Positions 34,001 to 46,000 of a stretch of 64,000 nt of DNA are shown piece after piece. The notes under the pieces were generated by a model, which searched no databases, was not told the origin of the DNA, and was given only the letters and a program-made list of their open reading frames with translations. Location: NCBI GenBank assembly GCA_949987565.1, contig OX465111.1:13754276-13818275 (forward strand), given 5' to 3'. The translations under genes and the position numbers were made by a program. This DNA comes from Luidia sarsii. Its lineage: Eukaryota > Echinodermata > Asteroidea > Paxillosida > Luidiidae. Each line of letters opens with the position of its first letter. Position 1 is the stretch's first letter.

Positions 34001-37000
34001 TCTATAAGCACCGCCCATCCCCTCCCTGTGCCTCTTACTTTCTGAGCCTGGTACTTGTAGCCCTCCCTGCATATACAGCACGTCAGGCCGGACTCCTCCA
34101 CTAGCTCCTCCATCTGCTTCAGCACAGAGCGCTCCGCTGTCACCTGGCCCTTCTCGTTGGTCTGAGGGAGACAAAGGTGACCCCAAATCAGTTGAATCAT
34201 AGAATGGTTTTGCCAAAGAATGGTGTTGTCATAGAACGTTTTTGCCATAGAATTGTTTCACCGTAGAATGGTTTCAATGGTTTTATCATAGAATGGTTTC
34301 AATGGTTTTATCATAGAATGGTTTCAATGGTTTTATCATAGAATGGTTTCAATGGTTTTACCGCAGAATGGTTTCAATGGTTTCACCGTAGAATGTTTCA
34401 CCATAGAATGGTTTCAATGGTTTTACCATAGAATGGTTTCAATGGTTTTACCATAGAATGGTTTCAATGGTTTCACCCTAGAATGGTTTCACCGTAGAAT
34501 GGTTTTGCCATAGAATGGCTTTGCCATATAATGGTTTTGCCATAGAATAGTTTCACCATAGAATGATTTCAATGGTTTTACCATAGAATGGTTTCGATGG
34601 TTTCACTGTAGAATGGTTTCACCATAGAATGGCTTCAACAAGAATGGTTTCACCGTAGAATGGTTTCACCGTAGAATGGTTTCACCGTAGAATGGTTTCC
34701 CCGTAGAATGGTTTCACTATAGAATGATTACACGGTAGAATGGTTTCACCGTAGAATGGTTTCATTGTAGAATGGTTTCACCGTAGAATGGTTTCACCGT
34801 AGAATGGTTTCACTATAGAATGGTTTTGCGATACAATGGTTTTGACGTAGAATGGTTTCACTGCAGAACGGTTTCACCATAGAACAGCTCCACCATAGAA
34901 CAGCTTCACCATAGAACGGCTTCAATTATCGCCAAAACACGAGGGCACTGTTCACCGGTGCCACTGAGCTTTGCTCAACAAATAAAACCTGGGACCCTTG
35001 GGTAAAACATCAGGGGCATAACTACGTTGCTGTTGTTGCCACACATTTGTGTCAGCGGACCAATGGGTCTGTCAATGGGGGAGATATTTCAGGTCCAGTG
35101 AGGGACTTGGTTGAGGTGCTGGCCGATGGTCCGAGACACTCACCGACATGCCTAGCGCTCCTAGCTGCTTCTTCCTCATGGCCATGGCCAGTCGCTTCTT
35201 CTCAGCTTTAGTCTGGGCCCGCACCTCGTCGATCTGAGCAAGAGTGTAGGAAGAAACCCAGAAAATAACAATCGGGAGCGCAGAAACTTATTTTGATCTA
35301 TGAATAAGGTTTCGATCTATGAACAGAGGGTTGTGTGGGCTCTCCGAATTCTGTGTACTAAAAATTGTACAAACTGAAAAATGCCACAGATTTTTTTTTA
35401 CTGAACCGAGATTTGAACCAGAGACCTCTGGTTTTGTCTTCTGGTTTGTAAGCTACATGTACCTCTATACTTTAGACAAAAACAGATCAAAATTAATGAG
35501 AAACACATACAACATGTTTGCACTGACACCATGAAATGCAGTGAATAAGGAAGTATTAGTAAATCTAGTCCCATCAATCACAGACTAGATCAATGACTAA
35601 TTTTCCAAACTCTTGCTGGTGCTTATTGACCAATAGCCCAATCTCGGGTGAGACTCGTGGCGTGTGAGCAGTGGAAGTTGGGGAGCAACTTTGGTCTGGC
35701 TTGAGGGACGCTAATCAAGGTACGGTACCTTCTTGGCCACCTCCGGGTTGTTCTTGAGCGACTCCATCAGGTTCTCGGACAGCGAGCCTATGCCCTCCTC
35801 ACTAGAGATCTGCTCCATGCGATGGATGGCCAAGATGCACTTGGCACCCACCAGCGACTGCAACGAGAAAGCAGGGAAATTATGGCAGGTTTACCAACGA
35901 GTCCAGTGATAAACCAGGGACCACTTGCCCCAGGGGCCACCAGCCCCAGGGGCCACCTTCCCTAGGGGCCACCTGCCCAAGAGACCACCTGCTCCAGGGA
36001 CCACCTGCACCAGGGACCACCTGCTCCAGGGACCACCTGCGCCACAGACAACCAGCCCCAGGGACCGTCTGCCCCAGGGGCCACCTGCCCCAGAGACCAT
36101 CTACCCCAGGAACCACCTGTCTCAGGAGCCACCAGCCCCAGGGTGCACCTGCCCCAGGGTGCGACTGTCCCAGGGGCCACCTGCCCCAGGGACCACCTGC
36201 CCCAGGGACCACCTGCCCCAGGGACCACCTGTCTCAGGGGCCACCTGCCCCAGGGACCACCTGCCCCAGGGGCCACCTGCCCCAGAGACCATCTACCCCA
36301 GGGGCCATCTGTCTCAGGGGCCACCTGCCAACAGGGGCTACCTGCCCAACCTGCTTCCCTCAGTTCATTCCCAAACCACGCACTCATAAAAAGAGATCCA
36401 CCTCCTTATGCCACCACCACAAACGTTTCTCAACTTATCACCTTCACAATGAATCGCCTGAAACCTATAGCTCCCTTTCGTGCTGATAAAAAGACAAAAA
36501 TGTTGGCCCCCTAAGAGAGCAATAACAGACCACTCAAACGTTAGGATTACAAAACACAGATAACAGCACAATGGCACGAGATCAAAATGAAGGTGTCTTC
36601 ATGGCACGAGTGGGAGGGTTAAAGCTCGATCTATTTGGCAAGGACTGGTGCATAGCATACCTGCGTCTCTGGGTGTCCTGTGCACAAGCCAGTCAGCAAT
36701 CGAAGCACGTACGGCAGACAGGGCTTGGCCAGGAACTCCTTCCACGGGGGAGACTCCAGACTGCGGGCACGGCAGGAAAACATTGGACATTACCACTCTC
36801 GTCAAAGTCTCCGCAAGTCTCAAAGTGTCACCAACTATTGAATCAGTAATCTTATTGAACCAGAAAATTTTGGATTCTAGATGCTCTGTGGTGCATTCTG
36901 AGCAGTTTTTGACCACTTATGACTTTAAGTTGAGTGACATATTTTAACCTTTTTCAAGGCATACACCCAGAAAATTGAATTCTTGTTAACACAAGATGAA

Positions 37001-40000
37001 AAGTAAACATCAAAGTTTTTAACCTGATCTCAGCATGTGTTTTAAATAATAGTTAGGGTAGAAGAAATATCGTTTCTTTTTATTTATTTATTAATTTTTT
37101 TACGTTTTTTTTTTTTTTACGGCCAAATAAAATAAAAACGCGAAAAAGTTGCATGTCTGTATCTAAGGGCTGGACAGCTCAGGCTCCAATTTCATGGAAT
37201 CCGTTACGGCATAAATCTGTGCTTACAGGCAGCGTTTATCTATTTCCTAAAATCCATTAGCAAGACCATCGGCGCTTGAAATACACAAACCATAAGCAAA
37301 GAATATCTGCTACAGTAAGCAAAGATTACTTGCTAACGATAACAGATTCCTTGAAATTGGACCCTAATGGGAAGAACGCCGGTTCACCAAAACAGAGGTC
37401 TCGGGTTTTTGTTGCCATTTTTTTTCTTTCAATTTTTCAAAAAAGATCCCAGTCAGTTTTTCATCGATCTGTTTTGCCGAAATTTCTTTTTTGGATGTGA
37501 TTTTTTCGTGTCATGGGACACAGGAGACACTTACTTGGAAGCCTGGGGCAGGTTCTTGGAGATGTAGGTGACAGCCTTGTCAATGATTCCCCGCCGGATA
37601 ATCAGTCCCTTCAGCTCAATGCCGTTGGAGTTGTTCTACAGGAACAACAAGACCACCATGTCAAACAAAACTAGCACTTCTATATCTGCTGACAACAGAG
37701 TGTAGGGCTTTTCCGCATGGATACTTTGAAAAAAAAAATACCCAAAGTGAAGAAAGATAAGATTTGAGGGGTTTGAATGGTGGAAATACTAAGTGGAAGG
37801 TTTGCGGTGACACCAGGTAGCACTTGTCTTTCGAGAAGGAGTGTGGCTCTGAAAAGAGCCGGTAACTCGTTTCGGGAAGTGTGTACTCTGCCCGTTGTCA
37901 GGGAAGTGAAGAAAGACACTAGGGCTCTGAGCAGTACCAACTGTATCTGGTTGTAGCTGCCTTGCATGGCAGTGTACTGTGTGGACACCAATCTAGTGCC
38001 TTGTGGAGACCTAGTCCAATACATTGTAGGTCGAATAGGTAACCACAGGGAAATTGTAAAGGTGTATAGGTCCCCACAAGGTTTTCACAAAACTGGTTAT
38101 TTGGAAATAACCCCAAAACGGGAAATTTGTGACGGGTAAGAATCTGTTGCAATTGGAAGTGTTAGATATAAGGGACATAACGGTACGGTCCAAATTTCTA
38201 CCCAGGAAAGTGAATGTGGTTAAAATGGGAGCATTTATAAAACAGTGTTTCTCATTCAGTTGTATAGTGCACGATAACGAAGCAATGTCTCCACAAGGAT
38301 ACACAAATGAGTATGTGGGTGTGTTTGTGTGTGAGGGTGGGTGCGAATCAAGTGCCTTGTGGAGACCTACTCCAATAGGTTGAACAGGTAAACCTATTGA
38401 CCATTGTGGCTGAAGAGAGAAGGGAATAAGCGGCTGAGTATACCTCAATTCCTGCAGCCACTGCGCAGAAGCACTCGAGATGGATCTCCTCATCCTGAGT
38501 GTGATCACCGTCAAACCTGAGGAGAAAGCACACACAGGACGCTTATCACTTGGTGAGGGAATTGATGCCGTTGTATTCTTCTCTACTGTGGCCAAAGTGT
38601 ACAAGGCTGGCAGCTCTAGAGGGACCCAGGCCCAGTGGGAGCCATGAGAAAAAAACTGGACTCGCAGAAAGAGAGGCACACAGAGAGGCAGACAAAGACA
38701 GAGACAGACAGAGAGAGAGAGATGGAGGCAGAGAGACGGAGGCAGAGACCGAGGTACCGTAGAGACAGTGAGAGACAGAGGTAGAAGAGACAAAGACAGG
38801 GCCAGAGAGAGAAAGAGACAGACATAGAGAGACAGAGACGGAGGCAGAGAAAGAGACAGATGTAGAGAGACAATGAGACGGAGGCAGAGAGAGAAAGAGA
38901 CAGAGGAAGAGAAACAGAGACTTAGGCAGAGAGAGCAAGAGACAGAGGTAGAGAGACAGAGACTGCGGCAGAGAGAGCAAGAGACAGAGGTAGAGAGACA
39001 AAGAGACAGAGAGACAAAGGTAGCCTGAGACACAGGCAGCATAGAGACAGAGGTAAAAGCAAAGACACGGGGAGACTGACAAAGGGACAGAGGCAGCATA
39101 GAGACAGAGGCCAGGGCGCTGCTCACTTGTCAAAGTCCAGGTAGGGCTCAAAGTGGAGCACCAGGGTGGTCATCTTGTCCTTGTCGCCAAAGGACAGGAA
39201 GGGGATGATGCGCATGAGCCCCTGCAGGACGCTGGAGTGGGCCCGGACGAAGGGGCTGTTGATGCGGTCCAGCAGGGTGACCAGCTGGGTCTTGTCGCAG
39301 GCCAGGATGACGGCCGGCTTGACGTGCTCCAGGGGCTCGCTGTGCGCCTCCTGCAGGATGACACCCATGATGGACAGCAGCTGCTCCGTCACCGCCGTGC
39401 CACCGCCCGAGCCGGGCTCCTCGTTCTCCGCCAGAAGCACCTGGTTTAAAAAAAAAAAGCAATCCGTTGATCGGTGGGAAGGCTGATTGAGGGAATTGGT
39501 CGATTGATGGAATTGGTCGATTGATGGAATCGGTTGATTGATGGAATCGGTCGATTGATGGAATCGGTCGATTGATGGAATCGGTTGATTGATGGAATCG
39601 GTCGATTGATGGAATCGGTCGTTTGATGGAATGGTTGATTGATGGAATTGGTTGATTGATGGAATTGGTTGATTGATGGAATTCGTTAATAGATGGAATT
39701 CGTTGATTGATGGAACGGTTGATTGATGGAATCGGTCGATTGATGGAATCGGTTGATTGATGGAATCTGTCGATTGATGGAATTGGTTGATTGATGGAAT
39801 TGGTCGATTGATGAAATCGGTCGATTGATGGAATCGGTTGATTGATGAATCGGTCGATTGATGGAATTGGTTGATTGATGGAATTGGTTGATTGATGGAA
39901 TTGGTTGAATGATGGAATTGGTTGATTGATGGAATTGGTTGATTGATGGAACGGTTGATTGATGGAATTGGTTGATTGACGGAATTGGTGGAATGATTGA

Positions 40001-43000
40001 TTGATGGAATGATTGATTGATGGAATGGTTGATTGATAGAATTGGTTGATTGATGGTTTGATTATTTTCATGCACTTAATCAGATTCTAATCCATAAATT
40101 ACACTACGGTCCCATCCACACAAAATATGAAGATCACACCTTGCTCCCCCTTTGTAAATCAAACATGGTTGTAGCAGAGTTAGGTTACAAATGCTACATT
40201 GAGCTAGCATCCTCAAGCTGCATGATATTCACATACGTCCAAGCACCTCGATCAGCAATCGTAATCATTCACATCTGTGCACAGTACGAGTTCAGAGTCC
40301 GCGCACCGTGTACCCACACCCGCACAGCACGGAGCCCTTACCCTGTTGAGTACGGCCAGCATGATGTTGACTGCCTGCATGGCGGGCTCAATCAGCCGCT
40401 GTCTGTTCACCCTGACCTTGGTGCAGAAGCACAGGAGTTTGAGCAGCACGGCCAGGAGCTGTCTGCCACGCACCAGGTCTGTCAGGCAGGCCAGTCTAAA
40501 GCAAAATCCAGGAAAATAATCAGGAAAGGATTAAATGATTAATCAACTCAAAGTAAATAAAAACAATTGTGGCAAACTGCTCACTGACTAAAATGACCAG
40601 CACTACATGAAACTCAAAAGTTAGAGGGCCTGACGTTTCGATCCTGGCAGGACCTTTCTCAAAGGCAAAGTGCCTTTGAGAAAGGTCCTGCTAGGATCAA
40701 AACGTCAGACACTCTACAGTTAAACTAGGAAATTCACTGCTAAATCCAAGCCAATCTAAATTGTTTCCACTGAATTCAGACTCGGATAATAACAAGCCAC
40801 CACCACAATGCATCTCTAGCAGTTTTTATTTTCTCAAGAAAAATGACTACAGCATCCGGGGTACCGCTGATGATGGTTGTCATTGATTCAAACGCCGTGA
40901 CAGTTTTGGCCGGTAACCCGACGCAGGTACCTGTGCAGTATGATTTCCAGGCCCTCGCACTCGCTCATGACTCCCGCCATCTTGTAGGTCTCCTCGTCAT
41001 CAGCCTCCTCATCTGCATATTCATGAGAGACCAACACCAACAGCCAATCAGAAAAAAGCAAGAAAAAAATTATAAAAAAAAATTGATACATGTTGAATAA
41101 CAGGCCCCTGTGAAAACAGGATAACTTTTGCTTCACTTTTGAAAAAAGGTCCTGTTAAAAACGAAAGATTATCACACTTCAACAAAGAACCCCAACCAGT
41201 GTTTTCAGCTTTTGGATAAAAATGATGAAGCTGGATCAGAGGTGATTCCTTACGATGCATCATAACTCAACTTATGCTGGATAACCCATTGTAATGTGTA
41301 AAACACCATTATGATTTCTCTACATTGCTCATAATCTTGTGTTTTATTGTAAGTTATGATGGGTTTGATGAGATCGACCGCAGTTTTAGGGGGAAAAAGT
41401 CAACAACCTATGGTAGGACCTAGTGTCAAGACAAACATTCCAGTCAGTAACGCTAGGGTCAGCTTTTTTTTTACGCAGTGGCTGTTGTTACGGCAGTCGT
41501 CCGTGTGGTTTCCTGACTTGATTGTATTTCGTCAGCATTGCAGGCTGGTTGAACCAGTCTATTAGCTGATAGTCTGGTTCCAAGAGCTAAACATCCTGAC
41601 AAATACTGTTAAGTCAGGGAACCACACGGACGACTGCCGTAACAACAGCCACTGCGTTTTTTTTAATATTTTTTTTTTCTGAATGTCACCCAACACAAGG
41701 CCCCAAAAGGACACTCAAGGTGAGGGCTAAAAAAAAGTAATAAGGAAAAGAACCAGGAGCATACTAGATTGGGAGGAAGAAAGATGAGCGTTTTTTGTTT
41801 GAATTGGGACGAGTTATCAGAAAGGGGGAAACAGGTTGCAGGTAGAGAATTCCACAGTGCAGCAGTGTGCAGGAAGAAGCTAGAGGAGCACTGCTTAGCT
41901 ACGGAAGGACAATTACCGCTGTTGTTGTCCAAGGATTCGATGATGTCCTCCGTAGCGTCGCCTAGGAGACCTCGCATCCGGTAAATGATACGCATCGGCT
42001 CTCCCTAAAGAGAAAACGAGAAAAACAACAAAGCAGGACAGAGATGCCTTTAAAGGGATAACACAACATTGGTCGAGGTCAAAGAATAGCATGCATACGT
42101 TGTCTGATCCAACATAGGCATGAAATAGCACACCTGGAAACATTTTAGGTCAATCCGAGTTGTGAGAAAATAGTGAAAAACCGTTTCATTTGTTTCGCGA
42201 AAAAGTAGCATTCAACAAATTGTTCTGAAATATTGTTACAATACATTAGGGGATGAGACGTAACCTATTTCTTTATTCCTTTCTCCAAAAATACAGCATT
42301 TTAGACAGAAATATTTCAGTGCGAGGTTTGTACTATAACCATCTTCAAACTGTATAAGTTTCATGTAAATCTGTGAAACATTTCTGTTTTGTGATCTTAC
42401 CAATGTTTAGGGGCTTTAAAGTGAACATCTTCTATTTACTTTACAGGCAGCGTGTGCAGGATTCAAACCCATGACTCCAAGGTCCAATTGCAGGTATCTA
42501 ATCCAGCCTGACCATCGAGCTGGTCGAGGCAACGTGGAAACTCAGTGGATTCACATGGAGCCAATGATAAGTAAGGAGACGTTGGACGTTTAGAGAAGGC
42601 CCTACAGAGGTTTCCCAAGTCACATGCTTTTTGATGGTCAGCGTTTAATTCACGCGGATGTACTTGTAACCCTCGCAGATTCGATATTTGCATGCGCTTC
42701 CGCAGATTCTGATCGCTCCTGCGGACATGCTTATCAGCCTTTGTCAGTCAAGTAACGTCATGTCAAAAAAACCTCTATTGTAGACGCAGTTTACTAAGCT
42801 TGAGAGATAGATAGCTACCTCATTCTCCGGGCACCAGATCTTCTGGTAGATGTACTTGACGGGCAGGTCCAGGCTGATGATCTTGTTGTTCACAAGAAGC
42901 TGTGGGGGAGATGGGGTTCGGGGACAGAGGGGATTAGATAGTGCTCCTCACCACCGAGAGTTGCAATGGCTACATGTGAGGGCAGAGACGGCTTGATGCG

Positions 43001-46000
43001 TTTGGACGAGCCGCGGAATTGGAGTGCTTTTGAGAAAGGTCCTGCTGGGATGGACACACCAGGCACTCTGCACCTTGGAGGCCATAGAGTGCTTTGCATG
43101 GCAGCTTTGAATGTATGCTCCCAAGGGAGTTGAGATGGCCAAGTACTCGTACTAATGGCAAAGGCCTCATACTCATGGCAAAGTACTCATACTCATGGCA
43201 AAGTACTCATACTCATGGCAAAGTACTCATACTCATGGCAAAGTACTCATATCCATAGCAAAGTATTCATACCCATGGCAAAGAATTCATACCCATGGAA
43301 AAGAACTCATATCCATGGCAAAGTACTCATATCCATAGCAAAGTATTCATACCCATGGCAAAGAATTCATACCCATGGAAAAGAACTCATATCCATGGCA
43401 AAGTACTCCTACCCATGGCAAAGTACTCCTACTCATGGCAAAGTACTCATATCCATGGCAAAGTACTCATATCCAAGACAAAGTACTCATACCAATGGTA
43501 AAGTATTCATGCTCATGGCAATGCACTCTTACTCATGGCAAAGTCCCCATACCCATGGCAAAGTACTCATAATCACGACAAAGTACTCATAATCACGACA
43601 AAGTACTCATATCCATGGCAAAGTACTCATATCCATTGCAAAGTACTCATATCCATGGCAAAGTACTCATATCCATGGCAAAGTACTCATATCCATGGCA
43701 ATGTTCTCATACCCATGGCAAAGTACTCATATCCATGGCAATGTTCTCATACCCATGGCAAAGTACTCATACCCATGGCAATGTTCTCATACCCATGGTA
43801 AAAAGAACTCACACTCATGGGAATGTATTCACACCCATGGTAAAAAAAAACTCATACTCATGGCCAGGACTTATAGTGTTGGGCCCACTTTTCCTCCAAT
43901 TAGCCTCCATCAAATGAATCCATGAAATCCCAGGATTAAGCTTCAAACAAACAAAGTTTAATGGCCCTAATAGGAGTCTTCTTACCTCCATGCCAGTGTC
44001 GTCATCTAGCAAAGCAATCATCTCACAGTCTGGTTTAAAACAAAAATGAGAAAAATCAAACCAAACATTAAACCATTTTGTATAAGAAATAAGTAAAAAA
44101 AACTGCTCTCCCACCTGAACAGTCTCCGGCCCACCATACGCTTCACTGTCGAGTTGGAGGTAGACAACACCATCGCCTTCCTGGACACTCTGGTCCACAG
44201 GGAGACCGATGGCAGCCTAACTACAACAGTGTACCGTAAGCCCACGCACACTGACCAGTACTTGGCTTACGACTCCCACCATCCCGAGTCTGTTAAGCGC
44301 GGAGTGGCCAAGTGCCTCTTTGACCGTGCGTCGCGGTTGGTGACCAAACCACGATGTACGGCCTCAGAGAAACGTCATGTGCACGCTGCCCTAACAGCGA
44401 ACGGGTACCCTACCCCCTTCATCCGTCGTTCATCCAGACCCAAGGTGAACGCCGATACGGAGCGGGTTGAGTACAAATCGTTCGCTGTACTCCCCTTCAT
44501 GGACGGAGTCTCCGGACAATTGAGGAGAATTCTCGAGGGACACGGTATCCGTACCGTGTTTCGTTCCTCCACCACCCTGAGAAACCACCTCGTCCATCCC
44601 AAGGACCCTGTCCCCCCGGGAAGACGCGGAGGTGTTGTCTACGAGATCCCGTGTGGCGAGTGCGACCAGGTTTACATCGGCGAAACCGGCAGGCCCATCG
44701 GAGAGAGGATCAAAGAGCATCAGCGTGATGTGAGACTCTCCTGTGTGGACAGATCTGCAGTAGCTGAGCATGCTTGGGGAGCTGGTCACCGGCCCAATTG
44801 GGACGATGTGCGGTGTATCGACCACGAACCGCATTGGTACACCAGATGCGTCAAGGAGGCCATCCATATCCGACTTCGACATAATAACATCAATCGAGAC
44901 AGCGGTGTTGACATCCCCGGTTTCTGGCTCCCCACCATCCGTCGCCACGACCGCCGGCCCACCACGGGCAGGCCCGCTGGAGGACGCCAGAGCCGCGCGC
45001 CAAACCGCACGGTCACCACTACGACGTCCGCAAACCGGCACACAGGAACCGACGGAGCGGATAAAAACGGACGCCGCAGCGCTCTTTCTTCAGTTGCCTG
45101 ATGAAGGTCAGCAGTTAGCAACCGAAACGTCGCTTCTAGCAACGACACATCGCGTGACTTTGATCACCCTTCTAATTGTCTACACCACCGCGATGAACAA
45201 CCCTTTCATTTCTAAAAAAAACTGTTGCAAAGTGCTCACTGACTAAAATGACCTGCAATACAAAGGTCATCAAAGGTCCATTTGTTTGTATGGCATGTGA
45301 CGTGACACACGTTCAAATTTGCCCATGGTTCTACGGCGCTACGGAGCGACGCTCAAGCATGTACGTGGTTTTTCTATATATACGTGCTCGGTGGCACTCT
45401 TGACTTTTGCCGATGCTTTTGTCTGGCGCCCCCTATTGTCCATCTGTAGGTTCTTTTTCTGACCCGCTCTGAGTCAGATGTCGCTCGGCATGATAATGCG
45501 TTGCGGGCAATTCCATGTTGAAAGGGTGTTTTTTTTTCACTTTTCACCATTTTTTTTTTTTTTTTTTTTTCCCCGAATTCTTTAGGTTCTTAACTTTCAT
45601 AGTCCTTCGTGAGAAGTAACAACTACACCTGTAGTATCAAGAAAATGCTATGTGCATTGCCAAAAGAAACTTCTTAGGATGTCTGAAAATATAGTAGAAA
45701 TCGTTAAAGCTTGTTTTCTCTGTTAACAGTTTTGGTGAAAATGAAAAACAGGAATTTTTCAAACACATCTCCGGAGTGCAACATGCTATGCATATCTAAC
45801 AAACGCCTAAATGAAAGCTATTGATAAGGTCTATCCAGCTGTGTGGATATCTCAAGTTTATATTTTGTGGCAACGTCTGACTCATTTTCAGGGAGCGCGT
45901 CACATTTGTCCGTGGGTTAGATGTAAGAAAGCACGGACCTCTGCAGATCTTGTTCTTGATGTCCCTCATGAGTGGGCCCATGTCGGGCTCGTTGGAGTTG

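Noticed and set aside
35925..36389. Proline/glycine-rich collagen-like frames on both strands
   Set aside because: A 16-bp GC-rich minisatellite is open on both strands; it is inside an intron.
38011..39151. Leucine/serine-rich frame of 371 residues resembling a membrane protein
   Set aside because: Complement of a GA-rich tract (CTCTCTGTC); the hydrophobicity is a by-product.
39148..40071. 307-residue frame rich in INQFHQST
   Set aside because: It reads a 16-bp minisatellite and then the UBR4 exon in a wrong frame.
43155..43592. [12 protein letters not shown] repeat protein
   Set aside because: A 20-bp minisatellite read in frame every 60 bp; no start, splice or homology support.
44154..45101. 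Host GIY-YIG nuclease gene or domesticated protein
   Set aside because: Preceded directly by reverse-transcriptase sequence and truncated at its 5' end, as expected of a retroelement copy; nothing suggests host use.
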